This document shows, in pieces, positions 58,049 to 64,000 of a stretch of DNA of 64,000 nucleotides. Position 1 is the stretch's first letter. Every line of letters starts with the position of its first letter. Source of the DNA: Rhodomicrobium vannielii ATCC 17100 (GTDB taxonomy: Bacteria; Pseudomonadota; Alphaproteobacteria; Rhizobiales; Rhodomicrobiaceae); contig NC_014664.1 in NCBI RefSeq assembly GCF_000166055.1, positions 2,573,501 through 2,637,500 on the forward strand, in the 5' to 3' direction. The position numbers and the translations under genes are program-made. The notes beneath the pieces were generated by a model, which saw nothing but the letters and a program-made list of their open reading frames with translations, was not told the origin of the DNA and did not search any database.

Positions 58049-59104
58049 TTGCGGGCCGTCGTCAACAAATCCTTAAGCAGGGTCATGATCGTCACAGCGC
58101 TTGTTGCATCGCTTGGTGCGTGTACCACCCAGAAGAGTCCGGTCGATGAGACCCAGACCTTGAGCCCGCGTGTGATCAAGGTTGGCGATCCGGTTCCGAA
58201 GGGTGGCGGCGAATACAAGCTCGGCAGTCCGTATCTCGCCAACGGCAAATGGTACACGCCCGTCAACGACGTGCATTACGATCAGGTCGGACTCGCCTCG
58301 TGGTACGGCGACTTTTTCCATGGTCGCAAGACGGCCAACGGCGAAATCTACGACATGGGCGCGCTGACCGCCGCGCATCCCACGCTGCCGATGCCGACCT
58401 ATGCGCAGGTGACGAACCTCGACAACAATCGCACGGTGATCGTGCGCATCAACGATCGCGGCCCCTATCATGACGGGCGCATCATCGACCTTTCGCGCAA
58501 GGCGGCGGAACTGCTCGGCTTCCATGGACGCGGCACTGCGGCGGTGCGCGTGCGCTATTTTGCGCCCGCTCCGCTGAACGGCGACGATCACCTTGAGCGC
58601 TCCATTCTCGCGAAGCAGCCTTGGGCCGCGCGTTCCGTTTCGAGTGTGCAGCCGCCCTCGCGCCCGCAGGTGGCAAGCGCTCCGGCATCGGCCGGCGTCC
58701 AGATCGCCGCAGCAACGGCTGTCCCGGCGCGCAAAGTCGCTCCGGCCCCCGTGCCCGCGCGCGCGCAACAAGCCTCGGTCCCGATAGCCGCAACGGCCTC
58801 GATGAGCGCCTGGGCTCCCGTCGTCGCGACGAACGCACCAACGCGGCAGGCCACTGCGACCAAGGCTGCGACGCCAGCAAAAGCTGCGCCCGTGAAGGCG
58901 GCAGCAGCGCAGCCTGCGCCTGCTCAGCCCGAGACCTATATCGCATCGGCGACGGCTTCCACGGCCTCAACCGAAGCCCTCGACAAGCCGCTTGTCGTCA
59001 AGAAAGGCGGCTTCGAAGCATCGATCCACGATACGGGCGCCGGGTGGTCGACGAACTCACGGGCCGCCTTCTCCACTGGCGCAGCTTTTAATGGCGGCCA
59101 GTGA
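58049..59104 (+). CDS. rlpA: RlpA-like septal lipoprotein (lytic transglycosylase family)
   Basis: 351 residues if started at TTG 58049, which gives a basic n-region (NKSLSR) before VMIVTALVASLGAC; an ATG at 58085 would leave almost no n-region. The lipobox is LGAC. The double-psi barrel domain has GLASWYGDFFHGRKTANGE, and NDRGPYHDGRIIDLS with the catalytic Asp. RlpA cleaves naked glycan strands at septa. The C-terminal 150 residues are Ala/Pro-rich, with no SPOR domain visible. Start is uncertain. Confidence 0.8.
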   Translation: MRAVVNKSLSRVMIVTALVASLGACTTQKSPVDETQTLSPRVIKVGDPVPKGGGEYKLGSPYLANGKWYTPVNDVHYDQVGLASWYGDFFHGRKTANGEIYDMGALTAAHPTLPMPTYAQVTNLDNNRTVIVRINDRGPYHDGRIIDLSRKAAELLGFHGRGTAAVRVRYFAPAPLNGDDHLERSILAKQPWAARSVSSVQPPSRPQVASAPASAGVQIAAATAVPARKVAPAPVPARAQQASVPIAATASMSAWAPVVATNAPTRQATATKAATPAKAAPVKAAAAQPAPAQPETYIASATASTASTEALDKPLVVKKGGFEASIHDTGAGWSTNSRAAFSTGAAFNGGQ

Positions 59105-59193
59105 GACTATGTAAAGGCTCGATGGCCTGAATCTTAGCCAATAGGCGGTCGGTTTGATATTATCAAAGTGCCGACTCACCGGGACCGACGCCC

Positions 59194-60426
59194 ATGCGCC
59201 TTGCCCTTTTCATTTTTCTTTTCTTCCAGATCTTTCAGCCCGCTCTAGCGCAATCTACGGGCGGGTATCAGACGGCGGCGGCGGAAGCGACGCTGATCGA
59301 CGTCGAGTCCGGAGCGACGCTTTTCGAGAAAAACGCCGACAGGCTGTTCGCGCCCGCGAGCATGAGCAAGATCATGACGCTTGCCGTCATCTTCAAAAAG
59401 CTCAAGGCGGGCGAGATCACCATGGACACCGAGTTTCCGGTGAGCCTCTACGCATGGAGAAACGGCGGCGCGCCGTCGCGCACAACGTCGATGTTCATCC
59501 CGCTGAACCAGACGGCCAAGGTCAGCGACCTCATTCAGGGCATCGCGGTGCAAAACGCGAATGACGCCTGCATTGCTGTGGCGGAGGGGATTTCCGGCAC
59601 GGAGGACGCGTTCGCCAAGCTGATGACGGAAGAGGCGCGCGCGCTCGGCCTTCAGAAATCCACGTTCGGCAATTCGACCGGGCTGCCGCATCCCGGCAAC
59701 CAGATGACCGCGCGCGAACTCGCGGCGCTTTCGATCCACGTCATCAAGACTTATCCAGACCTTTATCCCTATTTCGGGCAGAAGGAATTCAAGTACCGCA
59801 CCTACACCTTCAGGAACCACAACCCGTTGCAGGCGACCGCTATCGCGGCGGACGGCCTCAAGCCCGGCTTTACCGAAGGCGTGGGCTACAGCATCGCGGC
59901 ATCCGCGGTGCGCGACGGGCGGCGGCTTGTGCTTGTGATGAACGGCCTCGAAAGCGAGCGCGATCGCCGCGAGGAAGCGCAGAAGATCCTGAACTGGGGC
60001 TTTGTGAATTTCAAGGCCTACAAGGTCTTCGACAAGGACGAAGTCGTGGGCGACGTTCGCGTCTGGGGCGGCCAGAAATGGACGCTGCCGGTCAAGGCCA
60101 AGGAAGATGTCGTCGTGCTGCTGCCTGTGAACGCGAAGGATCAGCGCATCCGCGCGCAGATCGCCTATCAGGGGCCGCTCAAGCCGCCGTTGAAGGAAGG
60201 CGACCCAGTTGGCGAGGTGCGCATCACGTCGCAATCGGGGACGTCGAACAGCGCGCCGCTCTACGCTGCCGCCGATCTCGAAGCGGGCGGCGTGATTGCC
60301 AAGGGCGTCGACTCCTTGCTGCTCGGCGTGAACGCCTATGTCTCGCAGGCGGTGACGAAGTATCTCAAGAAGCCGCCCGCGCAGCCCGTCAACACGGCGG
60401 TGCCTGCGGTCACGCCGAAGTCCTGA
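59194..60426 (+). CDS. D-alanyl-D-alanine carboxypeptidase (PBP5/DacA family) with altered motifs
   Basis: 410 residues with signal peptide MRLALFIFLFFQIFQPALAQ. The S11 peptidase domain keeps the nucleophile SxxK box (SMSK, Ser56-Lys59). The second motif, SxN in PBP5, reads NAN (121-123) and KTG reads KPG (223-225). A PBP5-like C-terminal beta domain and tail follow. Family members trim pentapeptides in peptidoglycan; whether this one is active is open. It is followed after 1 bp by tmk. Confidence 0.85.
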   Translation: MRLALFIFLFFQIFQPALAQSTGGYQTAAAEATLIDVESGATLFEKNADRLFAPASMSKIMTLAVIFKKLKAGEITMDTEFPVSLYAWRNGGAPSRTTSMFIPLNQTAKVSDLIQGIAVQNANDACIAVAEGISGTEDAFAKLMTEEARALGLQKSTFGNSTGLPHPGNQMTARELAALSIHVIKTYPDLYPYFGQKEFKYRTYTFRNHNPLQATAIAADGLKPGFTEGVGYSIAASAVRDGRRLVLVMNGLESERDRREEAQKILNWGFVNFKAYKVFDKDEVVGDVRVWGGQKWTLPVKAKEDVVVLLPVNAKDQRIRAQIAYQGPLKPPLKEGDPVGEVRITSQSGTSNSAPLYAAADLEAGGVIAKGVDSLLLGVNAYVSQAVTKYLKKPPAQPVNTAVPAVTPKS

Positions 60427-60427
60427 C

Positions 60428-61177
60428 GTGCGCGGCCGCTTCATAACGCTGGAAGGCGGCGAGGGCGCGGGCAAGACCACGCAGGCGAAGGTGCTCGCAG
60501 AACGTCTACGCCGCAAGGGCATCAACGTTCTCCTGACGCGCGAGCCGGGCGGAACGCCGCGCGCTGAAGCCATCCGCGAAGTGCTGCTGTCGGGCAAGGC
60601 GAAGCGCTTCGGTGCGCTTGGTGAGGCGGTGCTGTTCTACGCCGCGCGGGAATCGCATCTCGAACTCGGCATCCGTCCGGCGCTCGAACGCGGCACATGG
60701 GTCATCTGCGACCGCTTCAGCGATTCGACGCGCGCCTATCAGGGCGCGGCGGGCGGCTTGCCGCTTTCGGTTATCGAGACGATCGACAAGGCTGTGGTGG
60801 GCGACACAAGGCCGGATCTCACGCTGATTTTCGACCTGCCGCCCGAACTCGGCCTGAAGCGCGCGGCCGAGCGGTTGCGCGGGGGCGTTGTTTCGGCCGC
60901 TGTCGGCGGTGAACGGGCCGAGCCGGCCGCCGCCGCTGGAGGCTCTCCCGGTGCGGCGGCGGGCAGCGATGTTATCGCGCCTGCTCCCTTGGTCGACGCT
61001 CCCGCTTCGGATCGCTTCGAGACGATGAATCTCACCTTCCATCGCAGCTTGCGTGCCGAATTCCTCGCCATCGCGAAGGCGGAGCCTGATAGGTGTGCGG
61101 TGGTCGACGCATCGGATACGCCAAACCGCGTCGAGGATAAGGTCTGGTCCATCGTCCGCGACCGCTTCCAGCTCTGA
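60428..61177 (+). CDS. tmk: Thymidylate kinase with long LID-region insertion
   Basis: 249 residues against about 210 usually. It phosphorylates dTMP to dTDP. P-loop EGGEGAGKTT, TREPGGTP, and CDRFSDSTRAYQGAAGG are intact. After AAERLRGG comes an Ala/Gly/Pro-rich insert of about 40 residues (from VVSAAVGGERAEP to LVDAPAS) before the conserved DRFE. The GTG start is 1 bp after the carboxypeptidase stop. The usual next gene, holB, is absent; a convergent ligase gene is there instead. Confidence 0.92.
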   Translation: MRGRFITLEGGEGAGKTTQAKVLAERLRRKGINVLLTREPGGTPRAEAIREVLLSGKAKRFGALGEAVLFYAARESHLELGIRPALERGTWVICDRFSDSTRAYQGAAGGLPLSVIETIDKAVVGDTRPDLTLIFDLPPELGLKRAAERLRGGVVSAAVGGERAEPAAAAGGSPGAAAGSDVIAPAPLVDAPASDRFETMNLTFHRSLRAEFLAIAKAEPDRCAVVDASDTPNRVEDKVWSIVRDRFQL

Positions 61178-61207
61178 CGGCGCGGCGCGCCACCGGCGCG
61201 CCGTCAG
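61174..61207. terminator. Convergent hairpin between tmk and DNA ligase gene
   Basis: An 11-bp stem, CTGACGGCGCG / CGCGCCGTCAG, with a 12-nt loop lies over the tmk stop and 1 bp from the ligase stop. It has no T-run but is placed as a bidirectional end point. Confidence 0.55.
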
Positions 61208-61208
61208 C

Positions 61209-62792
61209 CTAATCCACCCACTTCAGAAGCGCGCTCAGCTCATCCGCCTCGCGCGCAGGCTTGTCCCAGCGGATGCGGTTGATGCGCGGGAAGCGCAGCG
61301 CCACGCCCGATTTATGCCGCGTCGACCGGTGCACAGCGTCGAACGCCACCTCGAACACGAGCGCCTTCTCCACCTCGCGCACCGGCCCGAAGCGCGCCAC
61401 CGTGTGATGCCGCACCCACTTGTCGAGTTCCTTCAGTTCCTCATCGGTGAAGCCGAAATACGCCTTCCCGATGGGCGAGAGCGCGCCGTCGTGCCAGAGA
61501 CCAAAGGTGTAGTCCGAGTAGAACGACGAGCGCCTGCCCGTGCCGCGCTGGGCGTACATCACCACGGCGTCTACAAGCATCGGGTCGCGCTTCCACTTGT
61601 ACCAGAGCCCCTTGGGCCGCCCCGCGACATAGGTGCTATCGAGCCGCTTCAGCATCAGCCCCTCGATATGCGGCGAGGCGAGCGTGGCCGCCTCCGCGCG
61701 AAAGGCCTGCAAGTCACCCGGCGACGCGAATGCGAGCGGCGCGGCGAGTTCCATGCCGTCGGGCCGCGTCGCATCGAACCAGCGCGCCATCTCGGCCTTG
61801 CGCTCGGTGAGTGGCAGCGCGCGAAGGTCGCGGCCATCAATGTCGAGCGCGTCGTAAAGGATGACATGGCCCGGATAGGCCGCGATGAGCTTCGGATCGG
61901 GCGACTTGCGGTTCAGCCGCTGCTGGAGGTGGTTGAAGCTCGCGATCGCGTCGCCCTCGCGCACGATGAGTTCACCGTCGAGCACGCCGCGAAAGCCAAC
62001 GCGCGCGAGTACATCCGGGAACGCCCCCGAAATGTCATCGCCCGTGCGCGAAAACAGCGCCTTGCCAGCGGGCGTCGATACGACCTGCACGCGGATGCCG
62101 TCATATTTCCATTCGGCCATGAAGGCGTCCGGCGTGATCGCGGCAAGCTCTGCGTCGTCGATGGCGTGCGCGAGCATCACGGGATGGAACGTCACCGCGT
62201 CCTTCGCTTGCGGCTTCGGCGCGCGCCCTTCGAGCCACGCGAACAGGTCGAGATAGGGCGGCGTCTGCGCGTGCCACACCTCCTCAATCTCGCCGACCTC
62301 CACGCCGCCGAACTCCGCCAGCACATGCTTCACCGAGCGCGCCGACATGCCGATGCGCAGCGTGCTGGTGCCGAGCTTCAGGAGCGCCCAGCGCTCGGGC
62401 GGCGTCATGTTATCCAGCAGCAGCGCGAGGTACTCCTGGATAGCGGGCTTGCTGCGCGAGCGAAATTCGTGGATCGCCTCATGAAGCGGCGGAAGGCGGT
62501 TCAGGATCGTGCGATGCGGATTGCGCGGCCAGATATGCGCCACCGTTTCCGACATCTCGCCCACATACTCATAGGAGAGGTCGAAAAGCACCGGATCGAC
62601 GCGCTCCGCCACGAGGTCGCGCACCAGCGCGCGCTTGAACAGCTCGAACGTCACCGTGCCCGCGATGACGCCGATGGCAAAGCCGCGATCCGGGTCTGGC
62701 GTCCGCGCGAGATACGCCTTCAGCACGGCGGCCTTGTCGTTCGTCGCATGCGTGTAATAGAGCCGGTCGAGAAGGGCGGCGAAGGCTTGCAT
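61209..62792 (-). CDS. ATP-dependent DNA ligase
   Basis: 527 residues. An N-terminal DNA-binding domain (about 1-195) precedes the adenylation domain with motif I AEWKYDGIR (AMP-lysine K229), motif III FRGVLDGELIV, motif IV HIEGLMLKR and motif V LWYKWKR, then an OB-fold. It seals nicks using ATP and is probably accessory to NAD-dependent LigA. The exonuclease, helicase and phosphoesterase genes that often accompany this ligase type are not adjacent. DUF1491 lies upstream. Confidence 0.9.
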   Translation of the reverse strand: MQAFAALLDRLYYTHATNDKAAVLKAYLARTPDPDRGFAIGVIAGTVTFELFKRALVRDLVAERVDPVLFDLSYEYVGEMSETVAHIWPRNPHRTILNRLPPLHEAIHEFRSRSKPAIQEYLALLLDNMTPPERWALLKLGTSTLRIGMSARSVKHVLAEFGGVEVGEIEEVWHAQTPPYLDLFAWLEGRAPKPQAKDAVTFHPVMLAHAIDDAELAAITPDAFMAEWKYDGIRVQVVSTPAGKALFSRTGDDISGAFPDVLARVGFRGVLDGELIVREGDAIASFNHLQQRLNRKSPDPKLIAAYPGHVILYDALDIDGRDLRALPLTERKAEMARWFDATRPDGMELAAPLAFASPGDLQAFRAEAATLASPHIEGLMLKRLDSTYVAGRPKGLWYKWKRDPMLVDAVVMYAQRGTGRRSSFYSDYTFGLWHDGALSPIGKAYFGFTDEELKELDKWVRHHTVARFGPVREVEKALVFEVAFDAVHRSTRHKSGVALRFPRINRIRWDKPAREADELSALLKWVD

Positions 62793-62977
62793 ACCGTTCA
62801 GATGCTTATATTTCGGATAAGCGACCGTTAGCGTGAAACGACCCAGACGCGGTTTGACCGATCAGAGGCGATGCATACGCAAACAATTTGAAACGACGTT
62901 GCCTGCCGAAAGGATCGCTTCACAGCCGAGCCACATTCCACTTCAATTGAAAACGCCTTGTCGCACGGACGCGTCGA

Positions 62978-63349
62978 TCAGGAAACGGCGGCAGCCGTTG
63001 CTCCGAGCATGTGCCGCCCCTGCGGCGTTTCCACTTCGAGAATCCAGATGTCGGGGTCACGGCTCGCCTGCCGTTCAAGATAGGCATCCGCTTCCGCCTC
63101 AGCCGCGTGAGGCGTGTAGATCGGCTGCCACGCACGGCCATCTTCCACGAAAAGCGTGCCCGCCGGCGCCATTTCGGCGAACTGCGACGAGAGCGGAGCG
63201 AAAACCTGGGCCGTGCCGTCGAGCGCGGCGACCTTGATATAGATCGCGCCCGCATCCGCATCGCCATGGCGCACCAGGGCGCCGGGAATGAACGCCGCGT
63301 CCAGACGGCGCAGATAAGCGCTCACCCAGATGTGAGATTTAACGCGCAT
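62978..63349 (-). CDS. DUF1491 family protein
   Basis: 123 residues, starting MRVKSHIWVSAYLRRLDAAFIPG, with AGAIYIKVAALDGTAQVFAP and DPDIWILEVE, the conserved segments of DUF1491. No signal or membrane helix. Function is unknown; the family is small and largely alphaproteobacterial. It lies upstream of the ligase gene on the same strand with 185 bp between. Confidence 0.82.
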   Translation of the reverse strand: MRVKSHIWVSAYLRRLDAAFIPGALVRHGDADAGAIYIKVAALDGTAQVFAPLSSQFAEMAPAGTLFVEDGRAWQPIYTPHAAEAEADAYLERQASRDPDIWILEVETPQGRHMLGATAAAVS

Positions 63350-63480
63350 GTTACCCCCTACTGCGGCAAAAGGCGAAACGCTCCGCCAGCGTGGCCGTTG
63401 CCTTGGTCATTGTGCGACCGTCCTTCTCCTGCGGCAATAGCTTATATCCCCATGGCTACAGGAAAGGGTGTAAGTCAGCA

Positions 63481-64000
63481 TTAGCGAAAATCGCGGCTTT
63501 TTAGGGTTCGGGTCCAGCCCTCGTTTACCTTTGAACTACGTCGTGCGGCTCGCGTTCCGTGCGCCACTTCGTCGCCACGCCCGTAGCGCACGGCGAAGGC
63601 GTCTGCATCGGGTTGCAGCCGTCCGAGAACCCGCGTGAAATCGGTCAGGCGGCGGCTCACGACATGGATGACGCCGCTCTCCCTTTGCAGAACCCCTTCG
63701 CAGAGGATCACCTTCGCGCCGAACACGGCTCGGCGGTAAGTCTCGGAAAGCTTCGGCCATATGATGAGATTGGCCGCGCCCGTCTCGTCTTCAATAGTCA
63801 TGAAGATCGTGCCTTTGGCTGTGCCGGGGCGCTGGCGAAACAGCACGAGCCCCGCGATTGTCACGAAGCGCCCGTTCGGCAGCGTCTTAAGATCGACGGC
63901 GCGGACCATCCTTTGCGCCTGAAGCTCGGCGCGCATGAAGGCCATCGGGTGGTTGCGCAGCGACAGGCCGAACACGGAATAGTCTTCCGCAACGGCTTCT
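63481..64000 (-). CDS. dnaE2: Error-prone DNA polymerase DnaE2, C-terminal part (5' end cut off by window edge)
   Basis: About 172 C-terminal residues are visible, entering the window as EDYSVFGLSLRNHPMAFMR. Then comes the OB-fold segment FVTIAGLVLFRQRPGTAKGTIFMTIEDETG with NLIIWP, the characteristic end of DnaE2, and a short basic tail. DnaE2 works with ImuA/ImuB in SOS mutagenesis; those genes would lie beyond the right edge. The catalytic part is not in view. Confidence 0.85.
   Translation of the reverse strand, partial: EAVAEDYSVFGLSLRNHPMAFMRAELQAQRMVRAVDLKTLPNGRFVTIAGLVLFRQRPGTAKGTIFMTIEDETGAANLIIWPKLSETYRRAVFGAKVILCEGVLQRESGVIHVVSRRLTDFTRVLGRLQPDADAFAVRYGRGDEVAHGTRAARRSSKVNEGWTRTLKSRDFR

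Overview
The window is a high-GC stretch of ordinary alphaproteobacterial chromosome. GcrA (a cell-cycle regulator confined to Alphaproteobacteria), DUF1489 and DUF1491 proteins, an alphaproteobacterial PstA/PstC pair with long N-terminal regions, a PHA synthase with a phasin, and two boxes matching the CtrA consensus TTAA-N7-TTAA all point to Rhizobiales (Hyphomicrobiales). A Rhodomicrobium/Hyphomicrobium-like host fits, but that genus guess is inference. I saw no phage, insertion sequence, integron, CRISPR array or rRNA. The only RNA gene recognised is tRNA-Phe(GAA).

Layout. 1-9 kb: a truncated TAXI solute-binding protein facing an aidB-type acyl-CoA dehydrogenase across a CtrA-like box; cysK; small conserved proteins including two divergent DUF465 genes; then a coupled hisS-hisZ-hisG run. 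9-15 kb: small periplasmic protein, phaC and phasin (PHA storage), a frameshifted GlsB-like membrane gene coupled to a patatin lipase, and a MoxR ATPase. 14.7-17.9 kb: argD-argF-hslO on the minus strand, with a sigma70-like promoter and an intrinsic terminator in the leader ahead of argD. 18-19 kb: gcrA with a hairpin-rich leader. 19-27 kb: a complete phosphate regulon, phoR-pstSCAB-phoU-phoB, with a Pho box before pstS. 27-37 kb: DUF971, small proteins, pssA and psd (phosphatidylethanolamine synthesis), a lone hmuV, degQ behind an unpaired histidine kinase, and a dihydrolipoamide dehydrogenase-like flavoprotein. 37-41 kb: an EF-G-like GTPase, tRNA-Phe and a separate hisF.

41-47 kb is the most unusual part: two P19 (FtrA-type) periplasmic iron proteins, a cupredoxin-fold protein (FtrB-type) and a membrane polyferredoxin (FtrD-type), but no FTR1 permease (FtrC). 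One P19 copy has lost two of the four expected metal ligands. The two copies share upstream sequence elements, and a strong terminator separates the cupredoxin gene from the polyferredoxin gene. An OprB-like porin and sodB follow.

47-64 kb: small hypothetical genes, a D-Ala-D-Ala ligase-like ATP-grasp protein, a candidate 35-codon gene, lysA-lptM-argH divergent from tlpA, a large FAD/Fe-S oxidase, rlpA, a D,D-carboxypeptidase with altered active-site motifs coupled to a thymidylate kinase with a long insertion, an ATP-dependent DNA ligase, DUF1491, and the 3' end of dnaE2 at the right edge.

Most gene starts were chosen from Shine-Dalgarno sequences and family N-termini. No database search was possible, so every family assignment rests on recognised motifs.
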